DNA of 6,463 nucleotides from an uncultured Bacteroidota bacterium. Lineage in GTDB: Bacteria; Bacteroidota; Bacteroidia; Chitinophagales; Chitinophagaceae. Under the pieces are notes generated by a model that saw nothing but the letters and a program-made list of their open reading frames with translations, searched no databases and was not told the DNA's origin. Shown piece after piece: positions 1-6,168 of this stretch; positions within the stretch are counted from its first letter, which is position 1, and every line of letters starts with the position of its first letter. The position numbers and the translations under genes are program-made. The stretch lies in NCBI GenBank assembly GCA_903905685.1, contig CAIVHI010000140.1, positions 1 through 6,463 of the forward strand, given 5' to 3'.

Positions 1-23
1 AATTGTTTTAATAGCCCATCCCG

Positions 24-2768
24 ATGGTTAAACATTGCCTCCGCACTGCGAAATGCAGTTTCCAAATATTCTGTTTCCTGTTCATCATAATCGCAGCATC
101 GGTAGGCCGTACGGATGCGCAAACAGCAGGTGTTGCCCATCATGGCTTGCACCGGTCAAGCACCGGCAGTATGTCGCTTCCCATCACGTTGCCGGGCATT
201 ACGGGCACGCTGTCATTCTGCGTGGGTGCCACATCTACGCTTACCTGCGATACGGGCGGCGTATGGACGAGCTCCAACCCCGCCATTGCCCAAATTGGAG
301 ACACTACCGGGATAGTTGCCGGTTTGTCGGCCGGGGTGGATACCATCTATTTCACTTTAGATTCCTCCACCGCCATGGCGGTCATCACCGTCAATCCGCT
401 TCCCAATGCGGGTGCCATAATTGGCATCGACTCCATTTGCGTGGGTGCCACATTCACCTTTACCGACTCCGCTCTCGGCGGCACCTGGGGCAGCCTCACC
501 CCATCCAAAATGTCGGTGGTGGGCGGCGTGGCCATGGGTATCACTGCGGGATACGGCATTGTGGGCTATACGGTAAGTAACAGTTGTGGCGGCGCTACGG
601 CCACTAAGGTGGTTACGGTTATGCCCCTCCCAAAAGCGGGCACCATTACGGGCTCCGCGTTTGTTTGTCCCGGCTCCATCACGGCGCTTTCAGATAGTGT
701 TGCCGGCGGCATTTGGGGTATGACCAACGGCAATGCACTCGATTCGGCAGGATACGTCACCGGTGTAATTCCCGGGCTAGATACCGTTTTGTATGCCTAT
801 ACCAATGCATGTGGCACCGCTATCGATTCCTTCCCCATGACCATCGTACCGCTACCGAATGCAGGTGCCATAACAGGAGATTCCGGCATGTGCTTTTTCT
901 CCACTACTACGCTGGCCGATAGTGTGGCCGGCGGAAAATGGAAAGTACAGAACAACCTGCTGACCATAGACTCCCTGACCGGCGCGGTGGTGAGTGGGGG
1001 TGGTGTCGGCTTGGATACCGTAGTATATACTTATTCCAACTACTGCGGCTCCGCATCTGCCACCAAGACCATCACCATCGCAGTGTACCCCGGCGCGGGC
1101 ATCATTTACGGCCCCGACAGCGTATGTGCCGGTGCCACCAATATTTATGTGGACTCCGTAGGAGGCGGCACTTGGAGCAGCACCGGCACAGGCATCCTCT
1201 ACATCGACGACAGCTCTGTATCTGCCATTGGCGAAGGCACCGACACCTTGCGCTACAGTATTTCGAACGCCTGCGCAACGGTTTATGCACGGTTGCCGAT
1301 TACCGTAACCGGACTGCCGTTTGCGGGTATCATTTTTGGCGATGACAGCGTTTGCCAAGGGGCAACCATCACATTAATAGCATCGCACCCCGGCGGAGTC
1401 TGGGCAATGTCGAACAGCATTTGCACCGTTGATTCCGTTGGAGACATAATGGGCGTGCTCTATGGTGGCGATACCGTCATTTATTCGGTAACCAACATTT
1501 GCGGCACCGCCACCACCACCTACCCCATGGGGGTTAAGGCGGTGCCTGTGGTAAGCCCCATTACGGCAACAGGTACCGTGTGCGTAGACGGAAGCTCGAG
1601 CGTGACCGATGCAGCCCCCGGAGGCATGTGGACGCTCACCAATGGCCGGGCATCGATAGTGGATACCGTATTGTTGGGGCACGCGGCCGGTCTCGACACC
1701 TTGGTATATACCGTAACCAATGAATGCGGCAGTGTGAACGCCACAGCAACCATTACCGTATTGCCTTTGCCGACAGGCGCAGTGGTTACGGGAAAAGATT
1801 CGCTTTGCACCGGAGATTCCATAACCCTCACGCCATCTATTGCAGGCGGCACATGGTCTAGCGAATACCCTGAATTTGCTACCGTTGGTAGCTCCGGCCA
1901 TGTGGTTGGGGTGGCCACCGGCGCCGATACCGTATTCTATATCGTAACCAACAGTTGTGGGTCGGTAGCCACGGCACACGGCATTATGGTGATGCAGACT
2001 TTAAGCCCCATGGCCTATGGTCTGAATTATGTGTGCATCGGCGGCAGCACCGACTCCCTGTTCGGCGTACCAAGTGGTGGTACGTGGACGGCTACCAACA
2101 CCGACGCTTCGGTGGTAACGATTGCCGATGGCGCGATTGTCACCGGCCACAACGCCGGTTATGACACCATCCAATACAAATTGACGAACTATTGTGGAAC
2201 GGCAACCTACAACTTCCAGGTGCAGGTGGAGAAGGTGAATACGCCCACTATTTCGGGCAGCACCCTACTTTGTGTGGGTAAACAAGACACGCTTTACGGC
2301 ATCCCCCCATACGGATACTGGGCCGTGTCCGACACCAATATTGCTAGGGTCCAAATCCTGTCGGATGCGGGTGTACTGACTCCGGAAAATCCCGGGGTAG
2401 ACACCATTGTCTACTACATGACCAACATTTGCGGCACGGGCACTTATTCCATCCCGGTTACTGTTCACACTAAGGCTTGGTGCGATTCTACAGAGGGTGT
2501 GCCGACGGTGCCACAAGCATTCGAAAAAACAGGGCTATATCCCAATCCCAATTCGGGTTCATTCACCTTAGTGGTGCCGCAGCAAGAGACCGTCACCGTA
2601 GCGGTTTTCGACCTAACGGGGCGCTTGATGGCGGAATTCCAACTACCCGAACAACGCGACACCCAAGTACACCTTGCGGTAAACGGCTTGGCACCCGGCA
2701 CCTACTTGGTGAGGATGGTGGGCAAGACCGTAAATGAAACCATCAAAATGCTGGTGACGGCGGAATAG
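24..2768 (+). CDS. Secreted Ig-like repeat protein with T9SS type A sorting domain
   Basis: This 914-residue protein is predicted to cross the inner membrane by Sec and the outer membrane by type IX secretion, ending on the cell surface or outside the cell. Seen: a basic N-terminus (K3, R7, K10), a hydrophobic core at about residues 12-26, and a plausible signal peptidase I site after TDA (residue 32). Ten related repeats fill residues 58-820. The C-terminal tail, about 836-914, has the sorting-domain pattern: YPNPNSGSF at 839, VAVFDLTGRLM at 859, then LAPGTYLVRM and a closing lysine-rich strand. An in-frame TAG at 12-14 makes the ATG at 24 the first possible start. No Shine-Dalgarno is visible, as is usual in Bacteroidota. 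The repeats resemble bacterial Ig-like (BIG_2-type) folds: a G-x-V-x-G turn, then G-x-DT and a strand. No enzymatic domain is recognisable. An adhesin, stalk or extracellular-matrix role is inference. There is no terminator before the next gene, so shared transcription is possible. Confidence 0.9.
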   Translation: MVKHCLRTAKCSFQIFCFLFIIIAASVGRTDAQTAGVAHHGLHRSSTGSMSLPITLPGITGTLSFCVGATSTLTCDTGGVWTSSNPAIAQIGDTTGIVAGLSAGVDTIYFTLDSSTAMAVITVNPLPNAGAIIGIDSICVGATFTFTDSALGGTWGSLTPSKMSVVGGVAMGITAGYGIVGYTVSNSCGGATATKVVTVMPLPKAGTITGSAFVCPGSITALSDSVAGGIWGMTNGNALDSAGYVTGVIPGLDTVLYAYTNACGTAIDSFPMTIVPLPNAGAITGDSGMCFFSTTTLADSVAGGKWKVQNNLLTIDSLTGAVVSGGGVGLDTVVYTYSNYCGSASATKTITIAVYPGAGIIYGPDSVCAGATNIYVDSVGGGTWSSTGTGILYIDDSSVSAIGEGTDTLRYSISNACATVYARLPITVTGLPFAGIIFGDDSVCQGATITLIASHPGGVWAMSNSICTVDSVGDIMGVLYGGDTVIYSVTNICGTATTTYPMGVKAVPVVSPITATGTVCVDGSSSVTDAAPGGMWTLTNGRASIVDTVLLGHAAGLDTLVYTVTNECGSVNATATITVLPLPTGAVVTGKDSLCTGDSITLTPSIAGGTWSSEYPEFATVGSSGHVVGVATGADTVFYIVTNSCGSVATAHGIMVMQTLSPMAYGLNYVCIGGSTDSLFGVPSGGTWTATNTDASVVTIADGAIVTGHNAGYDTIQYKLTNYCGTATYNFQVQVEKVNTPTISGSTLLCVGKQDTLYGIPPYGYWAVSDTNIARVQILSDAGVLTPENPGVDTIVYYMTNICGTGTYSIPVTVHTKAWCDSTEGVPTVPQAFEKTGLYPNPNSGSFTLVVPQQETVTVAVFDLTGRLMAEFQLPEQRDTQVHLAVNGLAPGTYLVRMVGKTVNETIKMLVTAE
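195..2483 (+). repeat. Ten tandem Ig-like protein repeats, about 75 residues each
   Basis: Aligning the translation by eye gives ten units starting near residues 58, 133, 209, 284, 362, 438, 514, 589, 664 and 744. The shared pattern is: a Cys followed by x-G (often SVCxGA), a GGxW motif about 15-17 residues on, a G-x-V-x-G turn, G-x-DTxxY, then TNxCG, and a closing strand that often ends in PLPxAG before the next unit. In repeats 2-10 the two cysteines lie 48-53 residues apart (139/188, 215/263, 290/341, 368/417, 444/493, 520/568, 595/645, 671/724, 750/803). Repeat 1 lacks the TNxCG cysteine and has C66 and C75 instead. The units are well diverged in DNA. The longest exact match I noticed is 17 bases, at 1491-1507 and 2421-2437, so this is an old duplication series rather than a recent expansion. 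Confidence 0.85.
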
Positions 2769-2813
2769 CAAACCTACACCGGGATTCGACCCATGAGTCA
2801 AAGCGTTTAAAAG

Positions 2814-3383
2814 ATGAAAGCCATCCATGAAAGCGTACCATCTCCTACCATAGTCACCGAGCGGTTGATACTAAAAGTAGTTGACGCTGCCGTATGGCAA
2901 CAACTGCTGGAGCAACTCACAGACGGGGAAATCATGGAATTTATGGGGTGCAACACCCCCGAAGAGCTAGCCATGGAACGCTTCAGGTATCGGGATCATC
3001 ACTCGGGTGTCAACCGTAGTTTCTTGTCGTTCCTGCTTTTGGAGCGGGAAACCGGGCGGGTGATGGGCAAATGCGGCTACCACAACTGGATGCCCAACCA
3101 CAATCGGTCAGAAATGGGCTACCTGCTATATGAGGATGCCGACAAAGGTCGCGGCTACATGAAAGAGGCATTGAGACCCATAGTGAATCACGGTTTCAAC
3201 AGGCTTGGCCTACACCGCATTGAAGCCTTCACCGGCAAGGACAACATAGCGTCGCAACGGCTATTGAAAGGGCTTGGATTTCAATTCGAGGGTATCCTTC
3301 GCGAGCACTTCTGCGTAAACGGCGTGAATGAGGATTCGTGGTGTTTTTCCCTATTGAAGCGGGAATTTGAACGGCTGAAATAA
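2814..3383 (+). CDS. GNAT family N-acetyltransferase, RimJ/RimL type
   Basis: This 189-residue protein is predicted to transfer an acetyl group from acetyl-CoA to an amine, such as a protein N-terminus or a small molecule. Seen: the opening TERLIL (residues 15-20), typical of the RimJ/RimL (Acetyltransf_3) group; the strand MGKCGYHNW (84-92); the acetyl-CoA pyrophosphate loop KGRGYMKEAL (111-120), a variant of Q/R-x-x-G-x-G/A; and the late block with N144, S147, RLLKGLGF and EGILRE (149-164), ending in FSLLKREF. Length and motif order match complete members, so it looks intact. An in-frame TAA at 2808-2810 makes the ATG at 2814 the only reasonable start. The 45-base gap to the gene before it holds no terminator, so readthrough is possible. 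The substrate cannot be told: members of this family act on ribosomal proteins, antibiotics or metabolites, and this sequence does not favour one. It converges on the terC-family gene. Confidence 0.9.
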   Translation: MKAIHESVPSPTIVTERLILKVVDAAVWQQLLEQLTDGEIMEFMGCNTPEELAMERFRYRDHHSGVNRSFLSFLLLERETGRVMGKCGYHNWMPNHNRSEMGYLLYEDADKGRGYMKEALRPIVNHGFNRLGLHRIEAFTGKDNIASQRLLKGLGFQFEGILREHFCVNGVNEDSWCFSLLKREFERLK

Positions 3384-3396
3384 TTAAAACATCTAT

Positions 3397-3413
3397 AAAA
3401 TAGCTACCGCTAT
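3397..3413 (-). terminator. Possible weak terminator for the TerC gene
   Basis: On the minus strand, about 40 bases after the TerC stop codon, ATAGC-GGTA-GCTAT can form a 5-bp stem with a 4-base loop (stem halves 3409-3413 and 3400-3404), followed by a short T run. The stem is short and AT-rich, so termination would be inefficient. It lies in the 68-base gap between two converging genes, where a terminator is expected. No comparable T tract is present for the plus-strand acetyltransferase gene. Confidence 0.3.
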
Positions 3414-3451
3414 GAACCTTCTTGGCCAAATATCGCTCGTCGGCGCGCGCG

Positions 3452-4198
3452 CTATTTAGAATGGCGCTTGCCACGTTTCGGTACACCCCAAATCCTCGAG
3501 GTGAGTGCGGGTACCAGCATGACCGCCAGCGTGAGCAGGGAGGTCGCCATGTCTGTTTTCGGGTCTCTCAGCAGTTCGGCCATCAACGACTGCGGCCAGC
3601 GGGATTCCACATAAGACAAGGCAAGCTTGAGTCCCAATACTGCAATGACAATGTGGGCACAGGTCTCCAGGAACGGGTAGGCCTCCATGAGCTTAATGAA
3701 TGCCCCTGCAACGAACCTGACGGCCAAAATGCCGAGAAATACACCGGTGCACACTAAAATGATATTGGGAGTGAAGGCCACGGCAGCAAAAACATTGTCG
3801 ATGGAGAAAGCCATGTCCATAATTTCCACCATGATGACGGTGGCCCAAAACCCACGTTGCCGGGCGGCTTTTGCAGGGTCCGGCTTGGCACCGCCACCAT
3901 GCTTTCCCGAAAAATGGTTGATTGCGATATAGAGCAGGTAGACGCCGCCCAATGGCTTGAGCCACCAAAAGCGAATCAGGATAACTGCAAAAGCCATGGC
4001 CGCCCCGCGAAACAGGTAGGCACCCAGCAAGCCGTAACGCAAGGCCTTCTTTCGGTCGGCTTGGGGCAAACCCAACACCATAGTGGCCAATACGGCTGCA
4101 TTGTCTACCGACAGCAAGCTCTCCACCACCACCAAATTAAGGATGATGAGGAGGGAGGCTATGGGCTGGTTTGCGATTTGGTGCAGCGTTTCCATCAT
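3452..4198 (-). CDS. TerC family integral membrane protein (YkoY/YceF-like)
   Basis: This 248-residue protein has about seven hydrophobic segments, near residues 12-30, 33-46, 55-76, 80-96, 117-140, 145-168 and 181-197, with an eighth stretch at 219-235. The two hallmark acidic motifs of the TerC/Alx/YkoY family are present: ESLLSVDNA (26-34) and EIMDMAFSIDN (125-135). E26, D32, E125, D128 and D134 are likely metal-handling residues within the membrane. Family knowledge: several members export manganese or supply it to exported metalloenzymes; the original TerC belongs to tellurite resistance clusters. Manganese efflux is inferred here. No other ter genes are nearby, so tellurite resistance is not supported. 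The wording LLGAYLFRGAA and GGVYLLYIAINHF fits the YkoY/YceF branch better than Alx. Two adjacent ATGs (4196-4198 and 4193-4195) could start it; I take the first. The C-terminus is strongly basic (KRGKRHSK). It lies 141 bases beyond rplL, separated by a terminator, so it is likely an independent unit. Confidence 0.92.
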   Translation of the reverse strand: MMETLHQIANQPIASLLIILNLVVVESLLSVDNAAVLATMVLGLPQADRKKALRYGLLGAYLFRGAAMAFAVILIRFWWLKPLGGVYLLYIAINHFSGKHGGGAKPDPAKAARQRGFWATVIMVEIMDMAFSIDNVFAAVAFTPNIILVCTGVFLGILAVRFVAGAFIKLMEAYPFLETCAHIVIAVLGLKLALSYVESRWPQSLMAELLRDPKTDMATSLLTLAVMLVPALTSRIWGVPKRGKRHSK

Positions 4199-4214
4199 GA
4201 CGAAGGTCGGCGGA

Positions 4215-4231
4215 ATTATACGGTAAAGTTA
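4215..4231 (-). promoter_or_regulatory. Candidate promoter elements for the TerC gene
   Basis: On the minus strand upstream of the TerC start lies TAACTTTA (4224-4231), one base from the Bacteroidota -7 consensus TAnnTTTG, and then TATAAT (4215-4220), identical to the classic -10 box. No convincing -33 TTTG or -35 box is placed correctly for either. A promoter is expected in this stretch because the terminator after rplL separates the gene from the operon. The exact site is uncertain. Confidence 0.25.
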
Positions 4232-4278
4232 GGGCGGATTGGAGATGTTGAAGCATTATGGCCGTTGCAGGCCCTATT

Positions 4279-4318
4279 AAAAAAGGCAAAGGCCGAACCT
4301 TTCGGAACGGCCTTTGCC
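4279..4318 (-). terminator. Intrinsic terminator after rplL
   Basis: The perfect 11-bp inverted repeat GGCAAAGGCCG / CGGCCTTTGCC (4285-4295 and 4308-4318) encloses a 12-base loop. Read on the minus strand, it is followed at once by six T residues (4284-4279). It begins 20 bases after the rplL stop codon. The T run lies only on the minus-strand exit side, so it terminates the ribosomal operon and not plus-strand transcripts. Stem length, GC content and T run make this a strong Rho-independent terminator. Confidence 0.9.
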
Positions 4319-4338
4319 CGGATATCTCTCCAACGAAA

Positions 4339-4716
4339 TTAGATGATTTCGATTTCGGCACCGGCTTCTTTCAGTTTGGCTGCTATTGATTCAGCTTCAC
4401 CTTTAGCGATGTTCTCTTTCACGTTTTTCGGAGCACCGTCAACGAGTTCTTTGGCTTCTTTCAAGCCAAGGCCGGTGAGGTCTTTCACGGTCTTAACGAC
4501 GTTGAGTTTGGAAGCACCTGCATTTTTCAATACTACGGTGAATTCGGTTTTCTCAACTACTGCAGCGGCTGCAGGAGCTGCTGAGGGAGCGGCTACGGCC
4601 ACAGCGGCAGCTGCGGGTTCGATACCGTATTCGGTCTTGAGGATGTTTGCCAGTTCGTTAACCTCTTTTACGGTGAGGTTTACCAGTTGTTCTGCAAATG
4701 CTTTTAAGTCTGCCAT
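4339..4716 (-). CDS. rplL: 50S ribosomal protein L7/L12 (bL12)
   Basis: This 125-residue protein is the multi-copy stalk protein of the large subunit. It binds L10 as dimers and recruits elongation, initiation and release-factor GTPases. Seen: an N-terminal dimerisation helix pair (about 1-32, LKAFAEQLVNLTVKEVNELA), a flexible Ala/Pro-rich hinge (34-54), and the globular C-terminal domain (57-125) with the GTPase-contacting surface TGLGLKEAKELVD (81-93) and the ending EAGAEIEII. Length and domain order are normal for the family. The start ATG follows an A-rich stretch (ACAACAATAAA) with no Shine-Dalgarno. It sits 85 bases after rplJ and is the last gene before a strong terminator. In most bacteria rpoB follows rplL; here it does not. 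Confidence 0.98.
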   Translation of the reverse strand: MADLKAFAEQLVNLTVKEVNELANILKTEYGIEPAAAAVAVAAPSAAPAAAAVVEKTEFTVVLKNAGASKLNVVKTVKDLTGLGLKEAKELVDGAPKNVKENIAKGEAESIAAKLKEAGAEIEII

Positions 4717-4801
4717 TTTATTGTTGTTTAATGTTTTTGAAAAATTGTTAATTCGTATAGTTGGTCTTGGAAGCCTGATATTACTGACCGGTAGGCTGCA
4801 C

Positions 4802-5332
4802 TTATGCAGTCTCCCTGTCTTCGAGAGCCTTCACCAGCGATGCCAGTTTGGACCCTGCATTGAGCGCACTCATCAGGTTTTGAGCAGGCGACTGCAACAA
4901 GCCGATGACTTCGCCGATCAATTCGAACTTGCCCTTCAGCGTTTGGAGCGCTTCAAGCTGGTCGTCGCCGGTATAAACCGAACCATCGATGAATGCAGCC
5001 TTCAAAACGGGCTTCTTGGTTTTCGATTCGGTGCGGAAGGAACTGATGATCATCGCCGGGTCTTTACCGTTCTCGCTGAAAAGCAATGCGGTAACGCCAT
5101 GGAGCGAAGGATACACTTCTTGGAAACGCTCGGCATCGATGCTTTCCATAGCCTTGCGGATGAGTGTATTTTTGGCCACCTTCATTTCTACATTCTTATC
5201 GAAGCAGATGCGGCGCAATTTGTTCACCTGTGCGACGGTAAGTGCGTCGGTATTGGTGATATAGAAGTTGGAATACTGAGAGAACTTTTCTTTCAGCATG
5301 CCGGTAATTTCTCTTTTCTCAGCAGGAGTCAT
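4802..5332 (-). CDS. rplJ: 50S ribosomal protein L10 (uL10)
   Basis: This 176-residue protein anchors the L12 dimers to the 23S rRNA stalk base beside L11. Seen: an N-terminal rRNA-binding globular domain with the family motif KVAKNTLIRKA (51-61) and HGVTALLFS (78-86), then a C-terminal amphipathic helix (about 148-172, including LMSALNAGSKLASLVKAL) that docks L12 N-termini. The MTPAEKREIT opening matches the usual start of Bacteroidota L10, and length is normal. Start context is A-rich (AAAAAATCTAAAGAGTT) without Shine-Dalgarno. It is preceded by an unusually long 113-base gap after rplA that can fold into a hairpin. In other bacteria L10, or L10 with L12, represses its own message by binding such a leader; that control is inferred here. 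Confidence 0.97.
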   Translation of the reverse strand: MTPAEKREITGMLKEKFSQYSNFYITNTDALTVAQVNKLRRICFDKNVEMKVAKNTLIRKAMESIDAERFQEVYPSLHGVTALLFSENGKDPAMIISSFRTESKTKKPVLKAAFIDGSVYTGDDQLEALQTLKGKFELIGEVIGLLQSPAQNLMSALNAGSKLASLVKALEDRETA

Positions 5333-5445
5333 AACTCTTTAGATTTTTTGGCCCCTTTGCGGCCCGCAAGTCGGTAAAGACTCGAACCGGGAGGCATTCA
5401 AAATATGTTTTCTTTTCTCTGAATCTATGTGTGGTCAGATAACGA
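5333..5445 (-). promoter_or_regulatory. rplJ leader with bulged hairpin, possible L10 autoregulatory element
   Basis: In minus-strand RNA sense the gap holds CCCG-GTT-CGAGTC-TTTACC-GACTTG-CGGG (5391 down to 5363). It can form a 4-bp outer stem, a 3-base bulge on the 5' side, a 6-bp inner stem with one G-U pair, and a 6-base loop. The G-U pair becomes A-C on the other strand, so the fold favours minus-strand RNA. A second GGCC / GGCC pairing (5365 down to 5351) overlaps its base and could compete with it. The stretch GGGGCCAAAAAATCTAAAG then leads to the start codon. Known: rplJ leaders in other phyla bind L10 complexes at a kinked, bulged helix. I cannot show that this matches that consensus. 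No T run follows, so a transcription terminator is not suggested; control of translation would be the mechanism. Confidence 0.35.
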
Positions 5446-6132
5446 TTATACGGACTTGGTATCTACCTGCAAACCGGGGCTCATGGTAGATGCCATGCTT
5501 ACCGCCTTGATGTAGGTTCCCTTTGCTGTTGCGGGCTTCAAACGGATGAGCGTTTGGATCAATTCGCCGGCGTTTTCTGCAAGCTTTACGGGCTCGAACG
5601 AAATACGGCCTATTGACGCGTGGATGATGCCCGCTTTATCGATTTTGAACGCTATTTTACCGCCCTTCACTTCCTTAACCGCATTGGCGATATCGTTGGT
5701 AACGGTACCGGTTTTGGGGTTGGGCATCAAGTTGCGGGGGCCGAGGATTTTACCCAGCTTACCAATCTTAGGCATTACCGATGGCGTAGCGATGACTACG
5801 TCGATATCGGTCCAGCCGGATTCTATCTTTTGCACGAATTCGTCCAAGCCTACGAAATCGGCACCTGCGGCTTTCGCCTCTGCTTCTTTGTCGGCAGGGC
5901 AAAGCACCAATACCTTCTTGGTTTTACCTGTGCCGTGTGGCAGGGTAACTGTGCCGCGAATCGCTTGGTCGGCCTTCTTGGGGTCAACGCCGAGACGAAC
6001 GTGGATGTCTACGGAACTGTCGAATTTCGTGCAGTTCACCGACTTCACTATACCCGCAGCTTCGCTGAGCGAGTACAGTTTGTTTTTATCTATTTTAGCT
6101 TCCGCTTCTTTTCTTCTTTTTGTGATGGCCAT
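5446..6132 (-). CDS. rplA: 50S ribosomal protein L1 (uL1)
   Basis: This 228-residue protein is part of the mobile L1 stalk that helps move deacylated tRNA out of the E site. Seen: the two-domain arrangement, with domain I formed by both termini and domain II inserted. The signature IGKLGKILGPRNLMPNPKTG runs over about residues 123-142 and is followed by VKGGKIAFKIDKAGIIHASIG (155-175). The ending SMASTMSPGLQVD (212-224) is the usual closing strand. Length is normal, about 230 residues. The start ATG at 6132 lies 36 bases after rplK with no Shine-Dalgarno (AAAAAATCCGGTTGCA before it). In some bacteria L1 represses translation of the rplK-rplA message by binding near rplK; that target would lie outside this window. 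Confidence 0.98.
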   Translation of the reverse strand: MAITKRRKEAEAKIDKNKLYSLSEAAGIVKSVNCTKFDSSVDIHVRLGVDPKKADQAIRGTVTLPHGTGKTKKVLVLCPADKEAEAKAAGADFVGLDEFVQKIESGWTDIDVVIATPSVMPKIGKLGKILGPRNLMPNPKTGTVTNDIANAVKEVKGGKIAFKIDKAGIIHASIGRISFEPVKLAENAGELIQTLIRLKPATAKGTYIKAVSMASTMSPGLQVDTKSV

Positions 6133-6168
6133 TGCAACCGGATTTTTTACTGAAGTGAACCAATAGGA

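Noticed and set aside
852..1358. A 168-codon minus-strand frame, with further minus-strand frames elsewhere in the repeat gene
   Set aside because: They lie opposite the repeat protein and reflect its repeated Gly/Ala/Thr-rich codons. The plus-strand product has a signal peptide, regular repeats and a sorting domain.
195..2483. Regularly spaced repeats that could suggest a CRISPR-like or satellite array
   Set aside because: The period is about 225 bases, the units are diverged in DNA and conserved only as protein, and one open frame runs through all of them.
3857..4342. A 161-codon plus-strand frame overlapping the TerC gene and the terminator
   Set aside because: It is antisense to a clear TerC-family protein, runs across the terminator hairpin, and shows no family resemblance.
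4772..4797. AGCCT / AGGCT inverted repeat in the rplJ-rplL gap, a possible attenuator
   Set aside because: It has only five pairs around a 16-base loop with no T run after it, which is expected by chance in 85 bases.
4343..5377. A 344-codon open frame on the plus strand
   Set aside because: It runs antisense through rplL, the gap and rplJ, both unmistakable ribosomal protein genes. Its translation matches no recognisable domain; it is open only because of the codon use of the real genes.
5363..5395. Minus-strand GGTTCGAGTC resembles the T-loop region of a tRNA
   Set aside because: The flanks cannot form a T stem around it, and no acceptor, anticodon or D arm is present nearby. It fits better as part of the rplJ leader hairpin.
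5546..6166. A 206-codon open frame on the plus strand
   Set aside because: It is the antisense shadow of rplA, which carries its full family signature on the minus strand.
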